64,000 bases of DNA from Galerina marginata (Eukaryota; Basidiomycota; Agaricomycetes; Agaricales; Galerinaceae): contig JAECYW010000010.1 of NCBI GenBank assembly GCA_023014335.1, forward strand, positions 1,178,001-1,242,000, in the 5' to 3' direction. Shown in pieces: positions 47,197 through 60,091 of the stretch; the first letter of the stretch is position 1; each line of letters starts with the position of its first letter. The translations under genes were made by a program, and so were the position numbers. Below the pieces are notes generated by a model. That model ran no database searches and had not been told where the DNA came from. It saw only the letters and a program-made list of their open reading frames with translations.

Positions 47197-50100
47197 TATC
47201 GAGGCGGAAATGGAGGATATGAGCTTTGTGAAGTGTCGCGGCACAGACAAGGCGCTGGGCGGGCAAAGGGTGAAGAAAAAAAAAGACTAACGGAAAAAGG
47301 TGGGAGCGAGGGAGTCGCTGGCTATATGTAGGGCCTAGGATGCGTGAAATGGAGCGCAGATGACGAGCCCAAGCGCTGAGGCTGAGGCGAACGACGAGCT
47401 TGGAGTTACGGAGCCTGGCCGGAAAAGGAATTGGGTGGAAGGGCGAAAAGGGAAAGTTGATCAGGACTCTTTTTGAAGTTGGTCGGAACGCAAACGACCT
47501 GTCAACACCGAATCAACACGGCATCAACAACCCAAATAAGGGCATGCATGGTCATTTTGCACTCCCATTGGCCAAGGCACCAGTGAATCCGGACAATCCC
47601 GAGCATTCAGACATTCCCAATCGAGATCGCTGCGACTTTGATTCCGTGCACCGCCTCACAGTTCTCTCCCACGGACCGCCCCCGTGACTGGTCCCTAGGG
47701 TTAAATCGGGATGCTCGCTGATGCTCGTCCCTCCTCCTTACTCCCTATCTCTACTCCCGACCTTCCGCAGCATGGCTTCTTTCAATATCGACTTAGCAAT
47801 TTAGCGCCCTGCTTACACCGTAGCAACGGCCGCTTTCTACGTTTCGAAATCTATACAATTTCGGCATCTTCTTCGCTCTCGCCGGTGTCTCTGTGGATCG
47901 GTGTGTCAGTCCGTATTATGTGCCTAGACAGTCCCCGATAGTACCCTGCTTTTTAATTGAAAGTCAATCTTGTCAAACTACGGCGGGGTCCGACCAAATG
48001 GCGAAGCACATGCTCACAAAAAGGTATCACTGACATCACCACAATCACTCAACCTCCTTGAGGCTTGCGATGGGCGGCAGGGAAGTCCTCTGTATCGGAA
48101 ACCTGCTAACTCTTCACCCTGCACATAAGAAAACACAACACATTGGCGTAATTTTTTGGAGTCGACACACAAGGTCCATGGCCAAGCTTCTATGACCAGG
48201 GTACATCACAGTTCGTGTTAATTAACAGCGATGATCAGCTTTTACCAACGGCGCAGATACTCGGATTGTGAAGTGGTAAATCAATGGGTAAATCCTACCA
48301 AAATTGCTCTGCACCTTATCTTCCGATGTGGCTCAGAATTTTCCGGGTCCAGGAAGTTGGTGCATCCAGTCAGATCCTGTCAAACTTGCACGTTCCCTCT
48401 ACCTGGAAGATGAGAATGGCGTATCTTTCGTGAAAGCTCGCGGAGAGGCACAGCTCTCAATTTGTGAAATCACACCGAAATCTAAACTACCCATCCACTT
48501 GCATCACCTGCACGGCATCGTCTTTTGTCTTCTGACGCTCAGCCCGCCTCGTGTTTCGTTTTTCTGTCAACACCATCATATCGGCCTGTCCGATGTCAAC
48601 TTCTGAACTTCCCCACAATTGCACCCCGGATTCACTAGTACTGACAAAGGCCCCACATACACTGATATGGGTTACAGTCTTGCGACGCTTCCAGCGCTTA
48701 TCAGAAGTTCCGAATCGGAAATCATTCGACACTGATAAAAAAAATTCCGTCTGGTCAATCTAGCTTCTAGCGGACTGAACGGGGTGGATAATCCGACCTT
48801 CCCGTCGCTCCGTGCTCAGGTGGTGCAGTATTTAGTGAGTTTGATGATCAAGACTCGCGATCATAATTACGCACCTCTGACATACTTCGCAAAGGCTCAG
48901 TAAATAAAAAATCAGTCATCGTTTTCGCCAAATGGCAACTTTCCCGACTCAGTCGCGTCCCAACGATGGCTTACATACTCAATTCCAAGCCCTGAATTCA
49001 TATGTTTAAGGAATATTTTTCACATTCCGTGGCCTTCCGTGGCGCGCAATCTAACGCGACTTGCGCCTTCTAAATAAATTTGCAGGTTTTCTCGGACCAC
49101 CCCAACCCTGCCGTACATTGTCTTCACTTCTTGCGAAACCCTTCAGAATATTACGGTTACCCCTCGTAGGATACCATACCCGGCTGACCTTCTGCATATG
49201 GTTGCGTGAAATCTTGGAATCGGATGGATGATGACATTTTGATCACCGTTCCTACCCTTATCGGCCTGCCCAGGGGCACCTGCGACTGCCTCACGGAAGC
49301 AAACTGACCGATGTGTACAAGATGCCTAAACATACACCACTCTCGTACGTTGTATTCAATATTTTAAACATACGGTCAATCGCGGTTTACTGATTCATAA
49401 ATGGGTATTAATAACCTATTTAAACGGCGGACAGTCTCGTATCTCCAGCCTGTAACTTGCTCATAATCGTCAGTTTACATTGAACCGAGGCCCTCAGGTG
49501 ATCTTTATGTTTCTCGGCTTGGAAAGCCTCGTTTTCGATGCTTGCCACGAAATTCACGGATAACATATTATTCCAATAATTTCAACGACAATCGATCTGT
49601 TCTAAAATATCTCCAAGCCCTCCCTCTGAGCCCAGGTATCCCACAGCGGGATCCTACATACCTGATTCTACATCAAGACGTTGGAGCGTACCCCTTGGCG
49701 GCAGTCGGCTCAATATTTTTAAAAGGATCCCCCGACTCAAACGCATGGCGACAAGCTGCAGTTACCACGGCCTGGTGCCTCCTGGCGCAGGGGGAGGTAC
49801 AATCATTTCCTTGTGTTATACATACATTCATCATGATGATGAATCTAGACCTTGTGGACTAATAGAGCCTACTACCCCCCGCACGGCCCGTAATATTAAT
49901 ATCCCTATGTGCTATTCTACAGCCAGGCAAGGACCCAAAGCCCAAGCCCAAGGTACCCTTGTTCGACAGAGCAAAAGTATGTACGCGTCGAGGCACGCGG
50001 ACCGTAATAATGACGCATCATAATCTCAAGTCTTCAGCTTCATGATCAAGCAAATAATTTTAAAATGCCCAATCCCACCTTGATCCTGTCGAGTCGCTAC

Positions 50101-51347
50101 CTAACTTTAAGATGATCGAAGAACTACCTTCTCTACCTCGTTCCGCACGGCGGGCGCGCACCATACGCATGCATAGATCATCTTTGGCGAAAATGAAAGA
50201 CACCGGTTGATACATGGATACAGGTATTAGATTCGCCGGCCATAAAATTCTGTAGAAGGTACAGATTGACTAGCTAAAGAACTAGCATTTATTGAGGCAG
50301 AGATCCCAGGTTACTCGCATCGATTTGGTCAGTATTTCCAAGTTCTCCAAGTCTTTATCGTTTCGAGAGCCCAAACTTTGCGGCATTGCCTACAGCCAGC
50401 CTTTCATTTGTCCGATTCAAGCTTTCATGTTATTGACCGAGGTCAGAGCTTGCGACGCCGACTTCTTCTCTCCGATGTGAGCTCTTGGTGGTATGTTTAG
50501 CCCAGTACCTCCGAATGGGAATTAATCCCGATAAGGTCGTCCTCTGAATAAGAAGCCAGTCCATCGACAATATGTTTTAATCAAGAAATCTGGGATTCAT
50601 ATTACAAACATGCAAGCTGCTAACAAAACTAGATGTGGCCAACCTCATATGTAGAACCATGCAATAGTAAAATATTCAAAAACTTCGAAAATAGAAACAA
50701 CTGTCTGTCATCTTCCGCGATGTAATTTTTCTTGTCCACGACGCCTATGCCGAGCAACAGAACACAGGTGGAGATGTCACCAACTTCAACGAATCCTCTC
50801 GCCATATACGACAAGCAAAGGACGAAGAAGGAAGACCCCAGCGAGAGAAGTACGCAGATGTGGAGCCTACGAGTCCAGGCCGGTCCACTCCTATGCACCT
50901 CCACGCGGAAGCCAACCCCACAGTCCAAAAGCCGACGCATATACCAAAAAGACGGCGCCATCGCGCTCTTTTAATCTCCACCAACGTCCTCGATTATTTT
51001 CTTCATATTGACATTTGAATTTTACTCGTCTCGGCGTCGCTCGCTCCACTGATAATTTTTTTAGAAATCTTCTCCAAAGCGGCGAAGCAGTCCTGGGCAG
51101 GGTGGGTATCTTGGTACTGCGATCTTCTATCCTCAGGCAACGCGCAACGAATCACGCAGATCGGAGAGTCCAGACTCTCTTTCGGTCGAAATTCTTGTTA
51201 GGGGTTCTTCGTCCTCCTCCTAAGAAGCTTGTCGATGTTGGATCCGATAGCCGACCTTAAAAACGAGTTGCAGTATCCCGGAGCAAGCGGAGCCTAGATC
51301 ATGTCGGGGGCGAACCAAGCGATTCGAGTGCCTGTGTAACACGGTCT
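47197..51347. other. 4.2-kb gene-poor region upstream of the MADS gene
   Basis: No recognised gene. The proximal part should carry the MADS gene promoter. At 50.70-51.00 kb a plus-strand frame of about 105 codons (VHDAYAEQQNTGGDV..., KYADVEPTSPG...) has natural-looking composition but no in-frame ATG and overlaps frames on the other strand; it may be an exon of an unseen gene. The rest is rich in stop codons in all frames. Confidence 0.45.
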
Positions 51348-54300
51348 TCAAAACGTAGCGGGTTGTTGACTGGTCCTATGATGTACTTGCTGGAGGGCCG
51401 AGAATATCCTGGACGGCGAGACAACGTTGTGATGCAGCAGCCACGAACCAGGCATTACGTTGAACAAATACTCGGCCGTATCGTCACCTGAAAAGAAAGT
51501 AAAAACGAAGAAAAGATTGAAGAGAAAGGTAAGGAAAGGGGGACAGGAAAAGCAATGGACAAAGGGGCCGCTGTGGCGTAAGTCAACCACGACAAATAAG
51601 CGAAACTGTTACGTACCACTTGGCTCCGTTATGCCCATCTCCGTCGTGCCTACGAGCTTGCTCAAGTGCACGTCTTCACAACCGTCATCGCGGCATGTCC
51701 CACCCGCCGGGATTTCGTACTGACATAGCCGCTTGAAGGGGTCCAGCAGTTTAGCCATGGCAGCCAACTTCAATGGTTTCAAGTTTGGCGTTGAGAAACC
51801 TGAACTAGACGCGTGTAAGGAATAAGGGGAAGTAGAATGTTCAGTGTATACAGAACGAGAAGGAGACAAAGAAGACCGCATCGGGGAATACATGTGAGAT
51901 AAAGACTGTGAAGACATATCGCGAAAAGGTGAAACTCGGTTCGAAGACAATTGCCGACGGTGGTTATGCAAGAGCGGGTAAATTTCAAAAGGTGACCGAT
52001 AAACTGAAAAGTCGCCTTTAATGTCACTGCTGTCTTTCAGTTGTGAGGTTGCTGATTTTCTTGCGTCTTGCTCTTGGTGGACTAGTGGTGTCGTCGTCAA
52101 AGTCGTCGTCTGTTGCAACAAAAGTAAGGAAAAAATCAGCGGATTAGACATCAAAAAGCCCTGTCATGAGAAGGGAAAGAACGAACTCGTAAGAAGACGC
52201 ACCTGGGTCGACGGCGACGGAATCTGGTCGGCGTCGACTGATCTTTCTAGCTGCAATTGGGTCGAGTCTTCGGTGGCCTGTATTGATGTCATCAAAAAAC
52301 CAGATCCAAAAATAAACGGAAAGTTGCAAGTCGTTCCATCCAGATAGAAGGTAAGGCATGTAGAGCGTTCATAACGAAAGAAGTGGAAGAAAAGAAAAAA
52401 GAGCGTCAGGAATGCTGATGAGAAAGCTGTCTGGTTGGATATGAAGAGATGATCCTTGCCACTTTTGCTTCCAGTGTCGCAGAGGCCAATTCTGAACAAT
52501 ACACATTCCGAGTGGGCAGGAAACAGAAAGATAAGCACAATTATTAGAAAGGGAGAAAAACCAAAGTTTGCCACGTTAGATTGCCGAGTAAGCCGAACCC
52601 AAGGCAAGTTCAAAGAGAAGGTAGGAGAGGGCACATGCAGACGCACCCATGATTAGGGGTTTGCAATAACAGATGAAATGGGCCGGAGTGACATTGTGTG
52701 AAAGTTGAGCATCGAAGAGACACCGGGTACGGAAACAAACATGGCAGGCCAAAAATATGACGAAAGGGAAAAAAAGACAAGGAAAAGGATCAGCGTGACG
52801 AGAGGACATATCAGAGACAAGGGAGAAAGAGAGGGGTAGAGACTTGCCTTGGTTTTCCAGAACAGCGTGCTGAATAGCTCCGACGACGTGGAGGTTGTTC
52901 TCGTCTGTTTATAATCAGGGACATAAAAACATCATCGAACCCCAAGGAAAAAATACCGGGAAAAGTTCGAGTGGAAGGTTCCACAGAGGCTCAAAAGGAA
53001 TCTCAGTAAAATCCCAGACGACGACAAGATAAAATCTCGCTTACAAGGAGGAGTGGCTGATTCAGAACTTCGAGGAGCATGTCCGTTCGTTTCGCCATCA
53101 TCTGGAGTACCGGTGGCCATCACAACATCTGGTTCCTCTACCTTGATAGAAGCTTGGCTGTTCAACGTCGTAGGCTGACAACTTCGCTAGCTATAGCGAG
53201 AGTAAGAGCTTTTGAATAACCCCCAGCGAAAAGAATGACTGACTGCCAACTTTCTTAGACGAGTCTCTTCTTCTCGCTGAGCAATCAGCTCGCGCATCTT
53301 GCGGATTTCGAGCTCCTTTTTCAAGAGAGCTGCAGGTGAAGTGTCGCCGGACGATGAATGCTTGACAGGCGCAGGTGAAGGAAACTTGCTAGGTTTGCTT
53401 CGTTTCTCCCGCCGCATTTGTAACTGATCCTCGAGCGGTTGTTGACCAACTTCGTCATCGTCGTCTTCACTGTCGCTGAGGTCGATCACACATCTCCGTG
53501 AATTAATATTGTGAAAACCCATGCTCGAATTCAGGCGTCGAGTAATGCCCGTAATCTGCCCAAAGCTGTTGGTGCGTTCTATGATGTTATTACGTTCATG
53601 TCTCTTCGGTGCGGGGTCAAAATCAACGAAGTCGGAAGCCACGGGCCGCTTGACTACCACGGCGTGGAACAGTTGGAGGTATGGGGGGAGTACTAGGCCC
53701 AGCCTCGGAAAATCGAAAGGGGTAGTGGAGCAAAGGACTCGACAGATGTTGAAAGTGGATTCGCTCAACGGCCGCGGAGATTCAAGAACGGAAAGGTTGT
53801 TGGAGTTGAGGAGACCGCGAATGGGCCGGAAATGGTAGACTTCATAGCGGACAGGTTGGGCTTTTGCTCCTCCGATTGAATGAGATTCTCGTGCGTCGAT
53901 TGTTCTGGTACCCGGTCAGCGTCCACGGAGCTGGCTGGCCCTGCTTCTGGTGATATAGCTACAGCGGGTGGTATTTCCAACGCTTGTACGGGCCCAAGAC
54001 TCTTGAGGAAATCTTCAACGGTCTCCGTGGGTACAGCAGGTCCAACAGGGACATCGTCTTGATCAGTAGACATCGAATCTTGTGGATAAGAAATGTCCAG
54101 GGAATTCCCGCCAGATATGGGCTGCTTTAGCTTTCGAGAGGCTTGAACGGCAGCCTTCCGTGCCATTAATTCTTGACGTCCGTTGCCTTTCCATGTCAGT
54201 GCAAATCTGAATTGGAAGGGCTGTCCACGATAGGGAGAGAAACGGGTATAGGAGGTGTTGTCTCCTTGGTAGACGCGTCCATCATGGCCGACATATCTGA

Positions 54301-55248
54301 ATCGATTGAACCGTGTCGTTGTTTCTCGGGTATCGGAGGAGGAGGCATAAGGGCTGGCTGTTGTAGCCGGGAAAAGATCTCTGGGGTATAAGGGACTATA
54401 CCCGACATATCGAAGGTATCCGGAATACGAAGGTCAAGCTCATTGAATACATAATAGACCACTTCTTTGCTGATACCACATTCGACAAGGTATTCAAAGG
54501 GCACAGCCCAACCAAGTAAATCAAGGATAATGTCCTTAATCGTGTCATATTCTTCCTGGTTGACTAGAGAATTGTTAGATTGACGACCACCTCTGCACGA
54601 AAGTAACTTACGATCTAGACCTGGCCGAACACGATCAGGTCCCACAGGAGGCAAGGATAGCTTAGATTCAAGTTCCTCCATTGGAGCGTCTAATGGTTCC
54701 TCCACAGGTTCTAACATGTGTACATCTGGGAAGGGGTCTGATATTCGGTCCATAAGGGTCAGAGCTGGCGGTCGTGAAAATTGCATTTCTGGGGTTCGAA
54801 TCTTGCGTGGAGGTACAGCCGATGGTGGCGGCAGCGACGACGATTTAGCTTCCAACACCTTCCTCGGTTCTGGAGTTCTAGAATTGGCGAGCCTCGGAGG
54901 CTTGGATAACTTGCGTGGACGAGTAGGTGGCGGCTTCGGGAGAGGAGGTGGCTCCTCTTCTTCACTGATCTCGCCTTCTTCTCGCATTTGAGTGTCACCC
55001 CCAACTTGGGGGATTGTCGTCTTGTCCTTGTTCTCGGACACAATGGCGACCGTCGGTGTATCATGGGTCTTGTCTTCTTGGCCATAATCTAATTGGAATG
55101 AATCGCTGGGTGGTGTGGGACGAGACGGAATGGACACGGTCGTTTCAAGAACAGGTTTTCGGCGCTTCAACGTTGAGAGAGCAGCAGCGCGTAACGACGA
55201 TACAGGGTCCGTCGAGACCATCGTCGACGTGCCCGAAAAGGCTTCCAT
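51348..55248 (-). CDS. Red1/ZFC3H1-like protein with C-terminal zf-C3H1 zinc finger
   Basis: Red1 (fission yeast) and ZFC3H1 (animals) scaffold nuclear complexes that deliver RNAs to the exosome. The N-terminus has MEAFSG..LRAAALSTLKRRKP, then acidic and Pro-rich disorder (EEGEISEEEEPPPLPKPP). A helical part VNQEEYDTIKDIILDLLGWAVPFEYLVECG follows an intron at 54558-54611. Next come RQELMARKAAVQASRKLKQ, PTETVEDFLKSLGPV, CVIDLSDSEDDDDEVG and a coiled coil LLKKELEIRKMRELIAQREEE. The zinc finger LCQYEIPAGGTCRDDGCEDVH (51.67-51.73 kb) keeps the Cys-Cys-Cys-His spacing of Pfam zf-C3H1. The last exon ends VHHRTSQQPATF. Two surplus bases at about 54155-54175 separate SDLH from ERQR-QELMARK. Introns around 52.0-53.2 kb are not fully resolved; one near 52848 starts with GCAAGT. 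Orthology to Red1 is likely from layout but not proven. Confidence 0.78.
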
Positions 55249-56000
55249 CCTTCAGAAGATGTTCGCAGAGAGAAATATCTTTATGTAGCGGTTGTTTAGA
55301 ACATATATTCAGAGAATAGAATATGGGCGAGATCCGCAAGATGGTGGGCGTATGAGGGTGACAAGTGTAAGCAGTCAGAATGAGTCGTGGTTGGTAAACA
55401 TTTTTGGCATGGAAGGACAATTGTCCCACGGTTACGCACGGACCCTAGATAAACGCTCTCCAAGAGGCTCCTCCATATTTCTCATTATGATATGGTTATT
55501 GCATGACAATAAATATGTACAGCACCAGTAAGCATTCAAGTCCATTTCCTTTCCTCACCTCATGCTTGCGCACTTCATCAAATAATCTTGCCATGACCTG
55601 TAAGCATTCCGAATGAATTTTCGATCAACATCTCTCATATGCCTAAAAAATCATAAGGCATTGACACCTCCGCGCTCTTGGCCATAACAAGGATCCTAAA
55701 CATGCGGTACCGGAGGACATTTAAACAAGACCTCGCACTTGAATCCCATTCAAGCCGAAATCGAAGCCCTGATTGGCGACCATGGCTGCTGAGAAAGTAG
55801 CTGGTTACATCGTTGCTAACGAGTTGCTCCAGTATCTACGCTTCTGATATTTCGCGCTTTTTTGTTGAGTTCATGTTCGACATACTTATATACAGAGCGC
55901 TGCATGAGATTTCCCTCTATTCCTTAATTCTTCCTCTACCAGGAGCGACTTTTTCCCTTCTCGCCGCTGCTAAATCATTCGTTTATCATTTTCTCCAGCC
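55249..56000. promoter_or_regulatory. Divergent promoter between the Red1-like gene and the SDR gene
   Basis: About 750 bp lie between outward-facing starts. The SDR side is CT-rich (ATTCTTCCTCTACC, TTTTTCCCTTCTCGCC) just before the ATG. No other gene is visible. Confidence 0.45.
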
Positions 56001-57402
56001 ATGGGGCTCGTTTATTCCATGACTCGGGAAACATTTCCTCCAAAAGCAAAATACGGCGTAGACGACATACCGGATCTGTCTGGAAAAGTCATAATTGTTA
56101 CCGGGGGCTATGGAGGTGCGTCTTCTGCGATTTTTGCATTCCTACGTTATTTTTCATCTGAGATACAGGCATTGGAAAAGAAACAGTAAAGGTGAACCAC
56201 CAATTCTATTGAGTGCCTAAGAGAATTTAGAGATCGACGGAAGTTCATTCTCAGGCTCTCCTTGCCCACAATGCTAAGGTCTATATTGCTGCAAGAAGCC
56301 AAGAAAAAGCCGCTTTGGCTATTGCAGAGTTAAAGCAGCAAACAGGACGGGAAGCCCATTTCTTGCAGATGGATCTAGCAGACCTTACCTCCGTACAGGC
56401 TGCTGCCATCGAATTCCTCAGGTACGATTTCTCGTTGAATGTAAGCGAAATCCTTCAGACGGAGGTACATAACGTCGTTTTAGCAAGGAAAAACGGCTCC
56501 ATGTGCTTTACAACAATGCGTGTGTACTCTAAATTCTCTTGGACCCCAATTGTCCTCTCATCTTGTACCCAATGATCAGCGGCGTCATGGCCCCACCAGT
56601 GGAACAGGTCACTAAGCAGGGGTACGATATGCAGTTCGGAGTAAACGTCCTCGGTTCGCTCGTTTGACAGAAAATTTCTGAACTTATTGTGCTCACGCAA
56701 GCTCTAGGTCATTTCTACTTCACCAAACTACTGATCCCCACTCTTATTTCAACAGCCAGAACCAACCCAGATAATAGAGCGCGAGTTATTACGACCTCTT
56801 CTGCGCTCCATCTCCTTGGCAGAATTAATTACGACACGCTAATCGACGGACCGAAACGCAAAAAGAGTTTGAAATTCTTGCTTTATAACCAAAGCAAATA
56901 CGTATGTCCTGCTCTGCTGTCACATAAATAATGTCATTATTGATATTAGTCAGACCGGCGTCGTGTTTGCCAGTGAACTGGCGCGTAGATATGAAGACGA
57001 AGGAATCGTATCGGTCGCTCTAAACCCAGGCAACCTTCACTCCGACTTACAGCGTCATCTCTCTAAATTTGAATTGACAATTTTGGTTTGCGACTTTCGC
57101 CTTTACTTATTTACCGATGTATTGATTAGACCCTTTCGCAGAATACCATTCTATTTCCCACTCCTTTCGGAGCTCTCAGTGGTCTCTGGGCCGGAACATC
57201 TGCTGCTGGGGCGTATTTGAACGGAAAGGTAAACCTTTATTCGCCGTCTCTTTCAACCGCATTCAAAGCAATTATTCAGTACGTTGTACCTTGGGCGCGT
57301 GTCAGTTCCCCGAGGGCCAGTGCACAGAGTGCGAAAGTCGGCGAAAAGCTGTGGAACTGGATGGAGGTGCAGATTGAAAAGCACGAGCAGAAGTCTGATT
57401 AA
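56001..57402 (+). CDS. Short-chain dehydrogenase/reductase (retinol-dehydrogenase-like SDR)
   Basis: Complete NAD(P)-dependent oxidoreductase of the classical SDR fold. The protein starts [19 protein letters not shown]. The cofactor motif TGGYGGIGKE spans an intron (56116-56168). [11 protein letters not shown] and [13 protein letters not shown] follow. NNAGVMAPP crosses another intron, and the catalytic YNQSK (Tyr and Lys) stands after [12 protein letters not shown], where the Ser is the third catalytic residue. [14 protein letters not shown] and a last part [25 protein letters not shown] complete it, with stop 57400-57402. Nine or so introns all join in frame when the acceptor AGTCAG before TGVVFASEL is used, so no frameshift is needed. 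About 310 residues is normal for the mushroom WW-oxidoreductase-like group. The substrate cannot be told. Confidence 0.92.
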
Positions 57403-58067
57403 TCCTGGTTTGACTGACATCTTGCATTGGTTCTCGCTATCTGATTCTGTGTCGGCTTTCGGATTAAGTACATTGGTTCGTTCTCCATATGTTGCCCGGG
57501 CCCGATTATTACCAGTAGAGAAGTATAAATTCTTATATATCGTGTGCTAGCGGTATACTCGAGTACGTTTAATCTCCTAGAATGCCTTTTTCAGAAGCGC
57601 ATACTTCTCTAGTAGTTGTTCGGGAGGATAATGAGAAGTTATGCATAACTACCTGTTATTATAAATTCCAGGACGGTAGAGATGGAATTCTGAAGACTCG
57701 GCAAAATTCTTGATTGCCTTGGTTGAATTCAGGTTGAATTCAGTATCTCTCAAGACGCAGCACGAATCCGAGTCGTGGAATTTGGTGAATTCCACCAATC
57801 GATAATTTATGTGCATTGTGGTTCATAAAGATTCCTGAAAAATATCGACAAAAGCTATTTCCCCGTCGAGTTAAAGTAAACCCGATGCCCACAGCGCTAA
57901 TGAGAGTCAGAATAACTCGTGTATTACTGTAGGGTGGACATTACTCAGGGGCTACGCGACGACGCATCACATGATGACGCGTCGTGATGCCCGTTTAGGA
58001 AAGTCGCGTCAACAATCTACGCTCTTACGCCAACACTGGCAGCAGCTTACTTCTTCACTGTCCCACA
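57403..58067. promoter_or_regulatory. SDR 3' region and TPR/F-box promoter with an ACGCGTC/CACATGA element
   Basis: The first part is AT-rich 3' flank. About 85-110 bp before the TPR/F-box start codon lies a near-palindromic block, GCGACGACGCATCACATGATGACGCGTCG at 57956-57984, combining the E-box-like TCACATGA with ACGCGTC. It resembles the elements at 26402 and 29385. Confidence 0.5.
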
Positions 58068-59878
58068 ATGTCTCGAAAACCTTTTCAAGAGGGCTTGAGC
58101 TGTTATAAAGCAGGCAATTATCCGGAAGCTCTTCAGCATTTCAGCAAAGTTCGTCATTTTGTTAGAGTTCGGCATACCTCCTTCCCTGATGTTTCGTACC
58201 CTCCAGGCAATAGAACGTGGTGGACCGAATTGCTACAACGTTCTCGACTCCCGAGCGGCCGTATACCTGAAGATTGGAGACCTGAAGTCGGCCCTAAAAG
58301 ACGCGAAGCAAACAATTGACCTCGCACCAGATCGATGGCAGGGCCATGCCCGTGCTGCTCGCGTATTTTTCAGAATGAAGAAATTTGACAGGTCGCGTAT
58401 AATGGTGAAGATGGCTATGGATAGGCTGAAGGATGAAGAGACGGAACGACGCGCATCCCTTCTCTCTTTGAAGGCTGAAGTGGACAATGCAGAGGCCCAA
58501 GTAGAGGCCGAAGGGCGGCAGGTCAAGCGAGATTTAGAAAGGCGCCGTCGACTCTTCGCTGACCACATGGGAAGCCTACCGATAGAAATCTTTGGAGAAA
58601 TAGGAAAGCTTCTTGCGCAGGACAATCACTCAACATCAATCATCCTTTCCCAAGTTTCCAAGCCATGGAGGACCGTAGTCCACAATCTTCCGTATCTCTG
58701 GGATGTCCTCGTACTCACCCGCCGCAGACCGCGGCAGAAAGCCAAACTATGGATCGAAAGATCCAAAGGAAGGATAAGGGAGCTCATAATACGGTCCTCC
58801 GTCCTCGACATCCCTCACTGGTCAGGCGATCACTTAGACCTTTTGCAATGGAGCTACCTTCGCGCCTTCAGGATACAAAATTGGGACGTCGTTTCATTTC
58901 TCGAATCTATCGGACAGGCTGCATTCTCTGTCAAGTCTGGAATGCCACGAGATCGAGCGTCCCATGGGCAAACTATTACCCTTTGGAGGGAACATCGTCT
59001 TCACTCTCTGCAGGAAGCCGATGACGGTTCCCAATCCTTTGCGACAACTAATAATCACATCGGCAGTTCTGCCTGCAGGTGACCAGCCGATACGAGTTAG
59101 TACTCTCACCTCCCTCATATTGCAAGATGTGGCGACCGACGGCCAATATCTGGCCGACTTGCTAGAAGCCAACTCCCTCCTTCAACATCTTACATTGAAG
59201 AACATCGACTATGGTAACGACACTGGTAATAACAAAGACGCGAAAATCTCTTTACCGTGTCTATCCGTGCTCGAAATAAAAGGGCTCCATCCACCTTTTA
59301 TTTACGCTCTAAGTTTGCCCGAGTTACGAACTCTTCGAGTGGAATACCCATCCATCTCTCACGATCTCAACAATTTTTTACGACATTTGGTTGCAACAAA
59401 TACGTCTCATCTAACCGAAATTACTCTCCGGTCTTGTTCCTGTGATTCAACTTCGATAATCGACCTCCTTCGAATTTCACCTGACCTTCAGCATCTCGAA
59501 ATCTCGAATAACTCAAACCATGCAACTCTAGTAGTTGAAGCCCTAGCAGACTTTTATATGTCCCGGACTACGACCAATTTGCCCACACCAGCCACCAACC
59601 CGGAAATTCTCTGTCCGAATCTGACGCATGTCAATTTTTCGAAATGCCCAAGTGTACAGACTGGCCCACTCGTACGCATGATTAAATTTCGGCTACCGTC
59701 AACAGAAGCACCACAGCAAGGCGAGCATGCAGTACACAGACCTGAGGCGGAGCGAATCACCTCGCTGGTTATTGATGAATGTCATCAAGTCGATCCGGCC
59801 TGGCTGGATTGGTTCAGAGAGAAAGTCTCCAGCGTTAGCTGTGTCTACATGAAAAAGAAGGCGAAATTCAGAATTTAA
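58068..59878 (+). CDS. TPR and F-box protein (Pof3-like layout), one-base shift near 58937
   Basis: F-box proteins select substrates for SCF ubiquitin ligases. The N-terminus MSRKPFQEGLSCYKAGNYPEALQHFSK plus, after an intron at 58149-58218, AIERGGPNCYNVLDSRAAVYLKIGDLKSALKDAKQTIDLAP are tandem TPR helices. A charged linker (KRDLERRRRLF) leads to the F-box GSLPIEIFGEIGKLL...LSQVSKPWRTVVHNLPYLW. The C-terminal 350 residues are leucine-rich-repeat-like (LTSLILQDVATDGQYLADLL, LQHLTLKNIDY, LSVLEIKGL, LTHVNFSKC). The order TPR, F-box, LRR is that of fission yeast Pof3. A surplus base at about 58932-58940, between AFSV and LECHEIERPMGK, splits the frame; read literally the protein ends at 59082. Confidence 0.87.
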
Positions 59879-60091
59879 TTTACTAGAGCCTCGCTTTTAG
59901 CGACATCGATGTTCGTCGTTGGAGTCATAAATAATTCGGGCTGAACAGGTTTGCATTTGCTTCCTGCTACTTTTGAGCCACTGGCAGTCCTAGTGAGCGA
60001 TGCTAGAGTATTGAAGGAAACCAACCAGAAATCCCCAACGCAGCTTGATGAAGGTAGATTCTTGCTAATGTGTATTCATAGCTAACCTATT

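Noticed and set aside
50732..50974. 80-codon plus-strand frame with an ATG near 50.73 kb
   Set aside because: A different plus-strand frame over the same bases is longer, the opposite strand is also open, and none has a recognisable product.
54785..54805. tRNA B-box-like GGTTCGAATC
   Set aside because: No matching A box or cloverleaf; it lies inside the Red1-like coding sequence.
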